A stretch of DNA of 9,122 bases, taken from contig JAWBOW010000035.1 of NCBI GenBank assembly GCA_038825775.1, positions 1 through 9,122 of the forward strand, in the 5' to 3' direction. Both the position numbers and the translations under genes were made by a program. The stretch is from JAWBOW01 sp038825775 (lineage in GTDB: Archaea > Nanobdellota > Nanobdellia > Woesearchaeales > WAPY01). Below the pieces are notes generated by a model. The model was not told where the DNA came from and did not search any database. It saw only the letters and a list, made by a program, of their open reading frames with translations. This document shows positions 1-5,626 of this stretch, in pieces; positions within the stretch are counted from its first letter, which is position 1, and every line of letters starts with the position of its first letter.

Positions 1-413
1 ACCCTGACGCTGAAAAACTTTATGTTCTAAAAATAAACTTGGGAAATTCTAAAAGACAATTGGTTGCTGGACTAAGAGCACACTACAAAGAAGAAGAACT
101 TTTGGGAAAACACATAATTATTGTTGCAAATCTCAAGCCAGCAGTTCTTAGAGGGTTTAAGAGTGAGGGAATGTTGTTAGCAGCAGATGATGGTAAAAAT
201 ATTGTTGTGCTTGAAGCCCCAAAAACTAATCCAGGAGATAATGTTTTTGTTGAAGGAATAAAAACAAATCCTGTAAAAGAAATAACTATTGAAGAATTTT
301 CAAAAATAAGGATAACAACAAAAAACAAGAGAGTAGTTTATAAGGATAAACCCTTAAGGACAAATTCTGAAGAGCTAACCATAAATGTTGATGATAATGC
401 TAAGGTTAGGTAG
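1..413 (+). CDS. tRNA-binding (EMAP-II/Trbp111-type) domain protein, C-terminal part; MetRS C-terminus or free-standing beta subunit (partial at left edge)
   Basis: The gene enters from outside the window. The frame is open from base 3 and reads PDAEKLYVLKIN before the TTG at 39, so that TTG is an internal leucine codon and not a start. The residues match the tRNA-binding OB fold: HPDA-like entry, then KLYVLKI, then R-Q-L-V-A-G-L, then ANLKPAVLRGFKSEGMLLAA. This fold binds the tRNA elbow. It occurs at the C-terminus of methionyl-tRNA synthetase, as a separate MetRS beta subunit, and in Trbp111/Arc1p-type proteins. After the OB fold come about 70 more residues (LEAPKTNPGD, then VYKDKPLRTNSEELTIN) that resemble the second half of eukaryotic EMAP-II. 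Which gene it belongs to cannot be decided because the 5' part is missing. The TAG stop overlaps the convergent gene by 8 bases. A T-rich tract (414-424) follows and could terminate transcription. Confidence 0.85.
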   Translation, partial: PDAEKLYVLKINLGNSKRQLVAGLRAHYKEEELLGKHIIIVANLKPAVLRGFKSEGMLLAADDGKNIVVLEAPKTNPGDNVFVEGIKTNPVKEITIEEFSKIRITTKNKRVVYKDKPLRTNSEELTINVDDNAKVR

Positions 414-2487
414 TTTGTTTTTTATATTCTTCTAAACATTCTTTTCTGAAAGAGGGATAATGAGAATAAGAATAACAAATTCTTTTATCAAATTTAGCAT
501 TTTTTATAACACATTCATAATTATTACATAAATAGGGATTCTTACTAATTGTTGTTACTGATACACAATTATCAAATTGTGTAGAAGGGCCTTTATAAAT
601 TATACCGCATACGAAATTTAAGATGTAACCAACTTTAGTTTCTAAATATTTCAATTTCAATAATTTTTCAATTTCATCATCTTCATTTAATATATTTTGA
701 TATTCTTTATTTATTTTACTTAATTCTTCACTAAATATATTATTAAAATAATCATATTCAGAACCATTACATAAAGTATGAAAAGTAATATCCAAATTGA
801 TTGTTATATTCCCAACGTTATATAAATAATCATTTTTTAAATTTCTATTTATAAAAGCAGGGTAATAATTAGCAAAAATTACTAAATAACTAAACCTAGC
901 ATTTTCTGATAAATTTTCATCAGCAAATTTAATTTTATTAATTAGGTTATCATAAAGTTCTTGAATATTTTCTTGAAGTTTTTTAGAATGCTCTTCAAGA
1001 TTTTTTGTATCATCATAAAATATTGTGTTATATAACAGATTTTTTTCAATCCAACCACTTTCTGCCTTTATAGTTTCAATAAGTTTTTTGTAAAGAACAA
1101 AATTATAATTTTCAAAATATAAAAACTTATTACTATCTTTTGATATATTGCATAATTCATCTTTTATGAAAAATATTCTTTTAAAAGAATTTTTTTGTAT
1201 TAAAATTTCCCTCTTAACTATACTTTGATATAATTTTATAAATTCACTATTTAAATTAATAGCTATTTCGCTTTTTTCAAGTAATTTATTACCCCAAAAA
1301 AAATTAAAATTTGAGATAAATTCATAATTTATTTCAGGCAATAAGAATAGAATGTAATCTGTATCATTTTTAGCAATAATTAAGACTCCAAAATCTTTTA
1401 AAAATATTTGGTTTTCTAATTCTTTATCTGTTGTATAATTTAAATTTTCTTTTTTGCAATTTAAATCATAAGTGCAATCGTAAAAAATGGTTGTGATTTT
1501 GTTATTACTAATTTCATTATGAATAATACTAATAATATGTTTACGAATATGTTCAGGATAATAAAATTTATTATTTCTTTTTTCAAATTTTAATATACTA
1601 ACTGTTTTAAAATCTTTTAATTCTCTGGAATTTTCATATTCTTCAATAATCGTTATTTCAAAATGTTCTTTTCGCGAATTCTTATTATAATTTAAATATT
1701 CATAAGTTTCTCTTTCAAGACTTAATAAGTAAAAAGAACAACCTATATAAGTTATAATTATGGTAATTAAACTAAAAATTATAATCGTTTTTAAAAAAGA
1801 GTATTTTGTATTTTTAGCCCTAATTAATAGAAAAGTTTTATCCTCATTGTTGATTACTTTGCTAATCAAAAAATTGGAAATCCAAAGGTAAGAACTAATT
1901 AATATTATATATAATGGAAGTAGTACAATAGGAGCGTAAAAAATTTCTAATTCCTTAAAAATATTTAGTAAAATATTGCCATAAATGATATAAAATAAGA
2001 AACTGACTGCAATTGAAATTGTTACACTTATTATTAGTAAGAATAAGTATAAAGTTAATGAATTTTTCCTTTCTTTTTTAAATGCATAAATATAAAATTG
2101 TAATCCAAGCAAAAAAAACAAAAAAGTTATATAAAACATAATTAGATTTGTAGTCAAGCTTTCAGTAGAATAAACAAAATTAAAATAAAAAAATCTTATA
2201 ACAACATTAATAATAGTGAATAAAGAAAATCCGCAAATTGTTAATACTAAAAAAATAAAAAAAGATAATATTTTAATTAATTTTTCTAATCTTAATTTGT
2301 TTGTGATCCTTAAAATATCTAAAAGTATAGAAGTAATTAATAATAGAAATATCAAAAATATAACTTCTAATTCTGAATCTGACATTACTAAATTAAATGA
2401 TTTACTAAAATAATAAACTAAAAAAAATGACGAAAATAAAAAGAATATAAAAACTATTAAATTTTTTTTATTAATAAAAAAAAACAC
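406..2487 (-). CDS. Unrecognised membrane protein: seven TM segments plus large Cys-containing extracytoplasmic domain; N-terminus probably split by a frameshift
   Basis: I do not recognise this 693-residue protein. Hydrophobic segments lie at about residues 10-27, 40-58, 71-100, 111-135, 144-170, 183-209 and 231-255. The loops after segments 2, 4 and 6 are rich in Lys/Arg (for example KKERKNS), so by the positive-inside rule the N-terminus is cytoplasmic and the remaining ~435 residues lie outside. That domain has ten cysteines, six in the last ~65 residues, which suggests disulfides. The gene is visibly more AT-rich than its neighbours and rich in Asn, Lys, Ile and Phe, which suggests an orphan or acquired gene. 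The in-frame start is GTG at 2487, with TAA just upstream and no GGTG motif. A better start, ATG 2557, lies in the other frame, before a run of nine T (see that entry). It is read in the same direction as the permease and overlaps the tRNA-binding gene by 8 bases tail-to-tail. Function is unknown. Confidence 0.8.
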   Translation of the reverse strand: MFFFINKKNLIVFIFFLFSSFFLVYYFSKSFNLVMSDSELEVIFLIFLLLITSILLDILRITNKLRLEKLIKILSFFIFLVLTICGFSLFTIINVVIRFFYFNFVYSTESLTTNLIMFYITFLFFLLGLQFYIYAFKKERKNSLTLYLFLLIISVTISIAVSFLFYIIYGNILLNIFKELEIFYAPIVLLPLYIILISSYLWISNFLISKVINNEDKTFLLIRAKNTKYSFLKTIIIFSLITIIITYIGCSFYLLSLERETYEYLNYNKNSRKEHFEITIIEEYENSRELKDFKTVSILKFEKRNNKFYYPEHIRKHIISIIHNEISNNKITTIFYDCTYDLNCKKENLNYTTDKELENQIFLKDFGVLIIAKNDTDYILFLLPEINYEFISNFNFFWGNKLLEKSEIAINLNSEFIKLYQSIVKREILIQKNSFKRIFFIKDELCNISKDSNKFLYFENYNFVLYKKLIETIKAESGWIEKNLLYNTIFYDDTKNLEEHSKKLQENIQELYDNLINKIKFADENLSENARFSYLVIFANYYPAFINRNLKNDYLYNVGNITINLDITFHTLCNGSEYDYFNNIFSEELSKINKEYQNILNEDDEIEKLLKLKYLETKVGYILNFVCGIIYKGPSTQFDNCVSVTTISKNPYLCNNYECVIKNAKFDKRICYSYSHYPSFRKECLEEYKKQTT

Positions 2488-2557
2488 TATTTATAAGATT
2501 CAAAACACTTTTTTTACTTGGTTTTTCAACTTTTCTTTCATTTATTTTATCATCCAT
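2471..2557 (-). pseudogene. Probable true N-terminal piece of the seven-TM protein, out of frame by one base
   Basis: Reading leftward from ATG 2557 gives 28 codons (MDDKINERKVEKPSKK, then SVLNLINSVFFY) and then TAA at 2473-2471. The frame crosses nine consecutive T (plus-strand A 2476-2484). With eight T it would run directly into the 406-2487 reading frame as ...NSVFFINKKNL. The piece is short, polar and basic, which is what a cytoplasmic N-terminus before the first membrane segment should look like. A TATA box at 2586-2593 lies 25-33 bases before this ATG, matching the spacing at other genes here, whereas no good signal precedes GTG 2487. The alternatives are a sequencing error in the homopolymer, a real inactivating or phase-variable indel, slippage during expression, or a chance ORF. 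Confidence 0.5.
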
Positions 2558-2585
2558 TTATGACTTACGAATATTTTTAAGTTGA

Positions 2586-2593
2586 TATATAAA
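2586..2593 (-). promoter_or_regulatory. TATA box for the seven-TM protein gene
   Basis: On the minus strand this reads TTTATATA, in the 50-base gap after the permease stop codon. Transcription starting about 25 bases downstream would begin just before ATG 2557, giving a near-leaderless mRNA. This supports ATG 2557, rather than GTG 2487, as the intended start. Confidence 0.5.
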
Positions 2594-2607
2594 TTTTTCT
2601 ATTAAAC

Positions 2608-3846
2608 TTAAACCCCAAAAAACAACCAATATACTAAAATATTTATTATTGTTGTTGGGATTCCAATCTTTGCGAATTCTGTAAAGGTTATTGTTTCTCC
2701 TGATTTTTTCTCTGCGTTTTGTATTATTATAACATTACTTGCAGCTCCTAATATTAGCATGTTTCCTGCAATTGTGCTTCCTGCAGCCAAAACAAGAAGC
2801 TCTTTATTAGTTGCACCAGCATGCAATAATAGGGGTAAATAAAGTGCTACTAATGGCACGTTTGATATTAGTTGGCTTAACAAAACACTTATTATAAGTA
2901 TTATCGGTATTGATAAAATGTTTATGTTAATTTTGTTAATTAAGTTTTGAAAGACTCCTGTTTCCCAAACACTCTCCATCAAAACAAACATTGAAGCAAA
3001 GAATATTAGTGTGTGATAATCAACCTTTTTTATTAACTCTATTCTTTTTTTGCTGAAAAGTAATATTGGCAAAGCTCCTATTAGTGTTATATAAACTAGT
3101 TTAAACTCAAAATTTATGTTAAAAATTCCAATTAAAATTTTAATAAGTATTAGTGTTAAAATTATTATTAAAGATATTCTTAAGATTTTTGCAAGCTTGT
3201 GATCTTTAATCGGTTCTTGGGAGTGATTTATTTCTGATTTTTTGAATTCTTCCTTAAAATAAAATTTTAAAATCAAAAAAACAGCTAATAAGTTTATTAT
3301 TGTTGGTAAGATAAGATATTTTATGAATGTAAAAAAAGGATTTTTCATTTCTGCTTGAGTTGCTATTAAAAAATTTTGTGGGTTGCCAATTGGGCTTATA
3401 ACACTTCCAAGAGTTATTGAAAATGCCAATGCTATCAATAACGCCTTTGGTTTTATTCCATGTTTTTTTGCCAACAATAAAACCATTGGTGTTCCGATTA
3501 TTGCTAAGGTATCATTCATTAATAATGCTGAAGAAAAACCCATGACAAACAAAATTAATAATAAAAGCTGATTTTTATTTTTGGCTCTTTTAAAGATTTT
3601 ATATGAGAGGTGTGCTAAAAAACCACTTTCTTCCATTGCTGTTCCTATAATGAACATATTAAACAAGAAGAGCATTACTTCAGGGTTTATTGATTTTAGA
3701 GCATTTATTAATGAAATCTGTTTTGTTATTAAAACACCTATCGCTCCAAATAGCATTACCTGCCAAATTTCAAGTTTTAAACTTCCAACACGCCTTACTG
3801 CTATTAGTATGAAAACTATTATTAGTATTATTATTGGAATGTTCAT
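2608..3846 (-). CDS. ArsB/NhaD-type ion transporter (SLC13/CitMHS-like permease)
   Basis: This is an integral membrane protein of 412 residues with roughly 11-12 hydrophobic segments in two related halves, as usual for the ion transporter superfamily of arsenite permease ArsB, Na+/H+ antiporter NhaD and SLC13 carboxylate carriers. The signature loops are visible. The first half has MNDTLAIIGTP followed by GSVISPIGNPQNFLIA. The second half has QLISNVPLVALYLPLL followed by GNMLILGAASNVIIIQNAE. The G-N-P-Q-N and A-S-N-V-I re-entrant loops line the substrate site in this superfamily. The substrate cannot be read from sequence; arsenite, Na+/H+ exchange or an organic anion are all possible, and no ars genes lie nearby. 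I chose ATG 3846: the TATA box at 3871-3878 would start transcription near 3850, inside or after the upstream in-frame TTG at 3855 (which would add three residues). It is divergent from the 229-residue gene, with a shared control region. Confidence 0.85.
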   Translation of the reverse strand: MNIPIIILIIVFILIAVRRVGSLKLEIWQVMLFGAIGVLITKQISLINALKSINPEVMLFLFNMFIIGTAMEESGFLAHLSYKIFKRAKNKNQLLLLILFVMGFSSALLMNDTLAIIGTPMVLLLAKKHGIKPKALLIALAFSITLGSVISPIGNPQNFLIATQAEMKNPFFTFIKYLILPTIINLLAVFLILKFYFKEEFKKSEINHSQEPIKDHKLAKILRISLIIILTLILIKILIGIFNINFEFKLVYITLIGALPILLFSKKRIELIKKVDYHTLIFFASMFVLMESVWETGVFQNLINKININILSIPIILIISVLLSQLISNVPLVALYLPLLLHAGATNKELLVLAAGSTIAGNMLILGAASNVIIIQNAEKKSGETITFTEFAKIGIPTTIINILVYWLFFGV

Positions 3847-3870
3847 TCTCGCCAAGAAGTTTTTTGTTTA

Positions 3871-3878
3871 TATTTAAA
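3871..3878 (-). promoter_or_regulatory. TATA box for the permease gene
   Basis: The minus strand reads TTTAAATA within an A/T-rich context. Its centre is about 28 bases before ATG 3846, the spacing expected for a leaderless archaeal transcript. The divergent gene has the same octamer at the same distance. Confidence 0.6.
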
Positions 3879-3887
3879 ATTTATTTT

Positions 3888-3919
3888 TAGTTTTCACCTT
3901 AATTAAGTAGTGAAAAATA
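3888..3919. promoter_or_regulatory. Nested inverted repeat between divergent promoters (candidate operator)
   Basis: TTTTCAC (3891-3897) and GTGAAAA (3910-3916) form a perfect 7-bp inverted repeat. Two further matching pairs lie outside one mismatch (3888/3919 and 3889/3918). Inside lies a second perfect palindrome, CTTAATTAAG (3898-3907). The structure sits midway between the two divergent TATA boxes (3871-3878 and 3926-3933). That is the expected place for a dimeric regulator controlling both genes, but no regulator is encoded next to it. Confidence 0.45.
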
Positions 3920-3925
3920 GAAAGA

Positions 3926-3933
3926 TTTAAATA
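3926..3933 (+). promoter_or_regulatory. TATA box for the 229-residue protein gene
   Basis: TTTAAATA is preceded by a purine-rich GAAAG-type BRE-like stretch. Its centre is about 28 bases before ATG 3957, predicting a leaderless mRNA; no GGTG motif precedes the start. Confidence 0.6.
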
Positions 3934-3956
3934 AAACTGATTTTTAGCTAATTCTT

Positions 3957-4646
3957 ATGAGCAAAAACAAAATAACAATCTTTAAAGAAGGAAACTTAAA
4001 TGCTTTAGAAGATTTAGTGGGAGAAAAAATATTTTCTGATTACACTCACCCAAAATTAGAGGAGTTCATACAAAATTTCATAAACAAAAACAAGGAAGGT
4101 TTGCCAACAGAATGGCATCAAAAACTTGTTAGAGAATTCCTGCTTTATGGTTTTATGAAAGCAAGCGATGAGGAATTCATAAGTTTAGAAAGAGAAATAT
4201 TTAAAGTTGAAAAACTCAAGGACAAAAAATATTTTTGCAAGTTTTACACAAACAACGGTGTTTTAGCAATAAGTGATCAAAACGGTAATGTTTATATTAG
4301 AGGAGGAGATAGTTACCATGGATGGTTCCCAGGAGATCCTTTTCCAGAAGGTGTTGAGGGAACTCTAATAAATTTTGGGTATGAGAGAGATTATATTTTT
4401 GTTCCCCACAGTAATGGGGATGTTTTTAAGAATGAAAAGCTTGAAAAATTATTCACTCTCCTATCTTATTTTTCAGTTGAGGTTAGAACTTTGAGAGGAG
4501 AACCAACAAAAGGAATAATAATGAAAGATTTGTTAGAACAGGAACCAAGTGCTCCTTATAAATCAAGAGATGTTAAACTGCCAACAATGATTCTGCCAAA
4601 AATATTCATACCAGGAGATAAATATAACATAATAAAGTTTGAATAA
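3957..4646 (+). CDS. Unrecognised soluble protein, 229 residues
   Basis: I do not recognise a family. The protein has no signal peptide and no membrane segment, so it is probably cytoplasmic. The first ~90 residues look mainly helical and charged (for example HPKLEEFIQNFINKNKE). The middle looks beta-rich, with glycine and aromatic residues: LAISDQNGNVYIRGGDSYHG, then WFPGDPFPEGVEG. A lone cysteine lies in YFCKFY. The C-terminus is proline-rich (LPTMILPKIFIPGD) and ends in hydrophobic/charged residues. Base composition resembles the core genes on its right, so it does not look like recent foreign DNA. The ATG is supported by a well-placed TATA box. It is transcribed divergently from the ArsB/NhaD-type permease across a palindromic region, so the two may be co-regulated; that is the only functional hint. 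An AT hairpin and T-tract follow the stop. Confidence 0.75.
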   Translation: MSKNKITIFKEGNLNALEDLVGEKIFSDYTHPKLEEFIQNFINKNKEGLPTEWHQKLVREFLLYGFMKASDEEFISLEREIFKVEKLKDKKYFCKFYTNNGVLAISDQNGNVYIRGGDSYHGWFPGDPFPEGVEGTLINFGYERDYIFVPHSNGDVFKNEKLEKLFTLLSYFSVEVRTLRGEPTKGIIMKDLLEQEPSAPYKSRDVKLPTMILPKIFIPGDKYNIIKFE

Positions 4647-4685
4647 TTAATGAGCTTAATTATCAAATAACTAACTTTAGTATTT
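4643..4685 (+). terminator. Hairpin and T-tract after the 229-residue gene
   Basis: ATAATTAA (4643-4650) and TTAATTAT (4656-4663) form a perfect 8-bp stem with a 5-base loop, overlapping the TAA stop. T-rich sequence follows (4674-4687, including TTTTT). Archaeal termination relies mainly on U-tracts, so the downstream T run may matter more than the weak all-AT stem. Confidence 0.4.
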
Positions 4686-4704
4686 TTAAAACAAAACCAA
4701 AAGA

Positions 4705-4714
4705 TTTAAAAATA
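4705..4714 (+). promoter_or_regulatory. TATA box (and GGTGG motif) for the uS12 gene
   Basis: TTTAAAAATA is centred about 31 bases before ATG 4740, predicting a start near 4735. A GGTGG motif at 4732-4736 lies at the predicted transcription start, so it may or may not be included in the mRNA as a ribosome binding site. Confidence 0.5.
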
Positions 4715-4739
4715 AATACTTAACTCTCTTTGGTGGAAA

Positions 4740-5177
4740 ATGGCAAAAAAGACAAGAGGATTAAACGCTGGTGGAAAATTATTGAAGAGAAGGAAAAAAT
4801 TCAGATGGAATAATAAGTGGTTTACTCGTAGGGCTCTTAATCTTGATAAAATTTCTGATCCTTTAGAAGGAAGCTCTCAAGCTAGAGGCATAGTTCTTGA
4901 AAAAGTTCAGATAGAAGCAAAACAGCCGTGTTCTGGAATGAGAAAATGTGTTAAAGTCCAACTAATAAAGAATGGAAGACAAGTTACTGCTTTTTGCCCG
5001 GGGGATGGTGCTTCAAAGTTCATTGATGAGCACGATGAGGTTATTATTGAATCAATAAACGGACACATGGGACGTTCTAAAGGTGACCTTTCTGGAATAA
5101 GGTGGCAGGTAATAAAGGTTAATGATCAAAGTTTAGAAATGCTTAGAAGAGGAAAGATAGAGAAAGCTAGGAAGTAA
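4740..5177 (+). CDS. rps12: Small-subunit ribosomal protein uS12 (archaeal S12)
   Basis: This 145-residue protein matches archaeal/eukaryotic uS12 in length and sequence: KFRWNNKWFTRRAL, then DPLEGSSQARGIVLEKV, then RKCVKVQLIKNG, then VTAFCPGDGA and FIDEHDEVIIE. uS12 sits at the 30S decoding centre, where two loops contact the codon-anticodon helix and h44. In this copy both loops deviate. The P-N-S-A/G loop reads PCSG (residues 63-66), with Cys 64 replacing the normally invariant Asn. The D-x-P-G loop reads DLSG (116-119), with Ser 118 in place of Pro. Codons TGT and TCT are clear, so these are not reading errors on my side. The gene stands alone, without the rpl30e-nusA-rps12-rps7 neighbours usual in many archaea, as expected of a rearranged genome. 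It has its own TATA box and a GGTGG motif just before the ATG. Confidence 0.95.
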   Translation: MAKKTRGLNAGGKLLKRRKKFRWNNKWFTRRALNLDKISDPLEGSSQARGIVLEKVQIEAKQPCSGMRKCVKVQLIKNGRQVTAFCPGDGASKFIDEHDEVIIESINGHMGRSKGDLSGIRWQVIKVNDQSLEMLRRGKIEKARK

Positions 5178-5189
5178 TTCTTCAGTACT

Positions 5190-5206
5190 TAAAGATATAA
5201 TCTTTA
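5190..5206 (+). terminator. Short hairpin after the uS12 gene
   Basis: TAAAGAT (5190-5196) and ATCTTTA (5200-5206) form a perfect 7-bp stem with a 3-base loop, 13 bases after the uS12 stop. No long T run follows, so its role as a terminator or RNA-end stabiliser is uncertain. Confidence 0.3.
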
Positions 5207-5260
5207 TAACCGCAAAATTTATAAATAAAAAATTCTTGTTTTAAAAAGAGTTCTAAAAAC

Positions 5261-5341
5261 ATGCAAACTATTTCAAGCAGGATATTAAATAAAATTAATT
5301 TTTTATGGATTCTTAAAAAAATCCATAATAAAAATGCTTAA
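5261..5341 (+). CDS. Possible short leader ORF (26 codons) before the zinc-binding protein
   Basis: ATG 5261 opens 26 sense codons ending in TAA at 5339-5341, only 11 bases before ATG 5353 and immediately before its GGTG motif. An A/T box (AAATTTATAAATA, 5214-5226) lies about 40 bases upstream. The peptide (MQTISSRILNKINF..., rich in K, I and N) matches nothing I know. The hairpin 5303-5328 lies inside its 3' end. At this AT content a 26-codon ORF can arise by chance, so I list it only as a candidate leader peptide. Confidence 0.2.
   Translation: MQTISSRILNKINFLWILKKIHNKNA
5303..5328 (+). promoter_or_regulatory. 9-bp stem hairpin upstream of the zinc-binding protein gene
   Basis: TTATGGATT (5303-5311) and AATCCATAA (5320-5328) form a perfect 9-bp inverted repeat around an 8-base loop, 24 bases before ATG 5353. 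It could be a DNA operator half-site pair or an RNA stem in the leader. It is not followed by a T run, so it is unlikely to be a terminator. Confidence 0.4.
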
Positions 5342-5352
5342 AAGGTGTGATC

Positions 5353-5562
5353 ATGAAATACTTTCAAAAGATAAACAAACCAGAAGCAGGAAAAACCTGG
5401 AAGGAAAAAAAGAGTGAAAAATGCTCTCAATGTGGAAAGGAAATAAATATCAAGGAAAATCATATTATATTAACTACATTCTGGAAGATAAAAAACAAGA
5501 GTGATTCAAGGTATTTTTGCAGTTTTAACTGCCTTGAAAAGTGGTTGAAAAGTATTAAATAA
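5353..5562 (+). CDS. Small TRASH-like zinc-binding protein, 69 residues
   Basis: This is a compact basic protein with two cysteine pairs that should bind one zinc: C24-x2-C27 (KCSQCGKEI) and C56-x3-C60 (YFCSFNCLEKWL). The second half, an aromatic-F-C-S-x2-C followed by an amphipathic helix, is typical of TRASH/MYM-like treble-clef fingers, which bind metals or mediate protein contacts. The first ~22 residues are a charged lead-in. I chose ATG 5353 over the in-frame GTG 5347 because GGTGTGATC (5344-5352) looks like the ribosome binding site for the ATG, being close to the archaeal GGTGATC consensus, and the GTG falls inside it. A 9-bp hairpin and a possible short leader ORF lie just upstream, hinting at post-transcriptional or metal-dependent control. 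The family resemblance is by pattern only; the exact role is unknown. Confidence 0.7.
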   Translation: MKYFQKINKPEAGKTWKEKKSEKCSQCGKEINIKENHIILTTFWKIKNKSDSRYFCSFNCLEKWLKSIK

Positions 5563-5580
5563 AATAACAATAACACAAGT

Positions 5581-5612
5581 AAAATTTTAATAAAAAATTT
5601 TAATAAAATTTT
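5581..5612 (+). repeat. Tandem 13-bp repeat containing the likely TATA boxes of the TFE gene
   Basis: AAAATTTTAATAA occurs twice head-to-tail (5581-5593 and 5594-5606), followed by a partial third copy (AAAATTTT, 5605-5612). Each copy holds a TATA-like TTTTAATAA. The second copy is about 25 bases before ATG 5627, predicting leaderless transcription; the first would give a start about 13 bases earlier. Confidence 0.55.
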
Positions 5613-5626
5613 GAGTTGTTTTTAAG

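Noticed and set aside
83..328. Minus-strand 81-codon ORF opposite the tRNA-binding gene
   Set aside because: It lies wholly opposite a conserved domain and its sequence is the complement of common codons there.
39..413. TTG at 39 as the start of the tRNA-binding gene
   Set aside because: The frame is open to the window edge and the twelve codons before it continue the conserved OB-fold sequence, so the gene starts outside the window.
2216..2413. Plus-strand 65-codon ORF inside the seven-TM gene
   Set aside because: It is low-complexity antisense to the membrane-segment region, without a supporting promoter or ribosome binding site.
3847..3855. TTG 3855 as the permease start
   Set aside because: The predicted transcription start near 3850 lies after it. 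ATG 3846 is a better start codon and gives a complete first membrane segment.
3383..3877. Two plus-strand ORFs (62 and 98 codons) across the permease
   Set aside because: They are antisense to a well-conserved permease. Their repetitive I/N/K/A composition mirrors the complementary strand, and nothing in them resembles a known protein.
5178..5346. Riboswitch or ncRNA between uS12 and the zinc-binding gene
   Set aside because: There are two simple stems but no multi-helix junction or GC-rich conserved core. The region is very AT-rich, so I describe only the hairpins.
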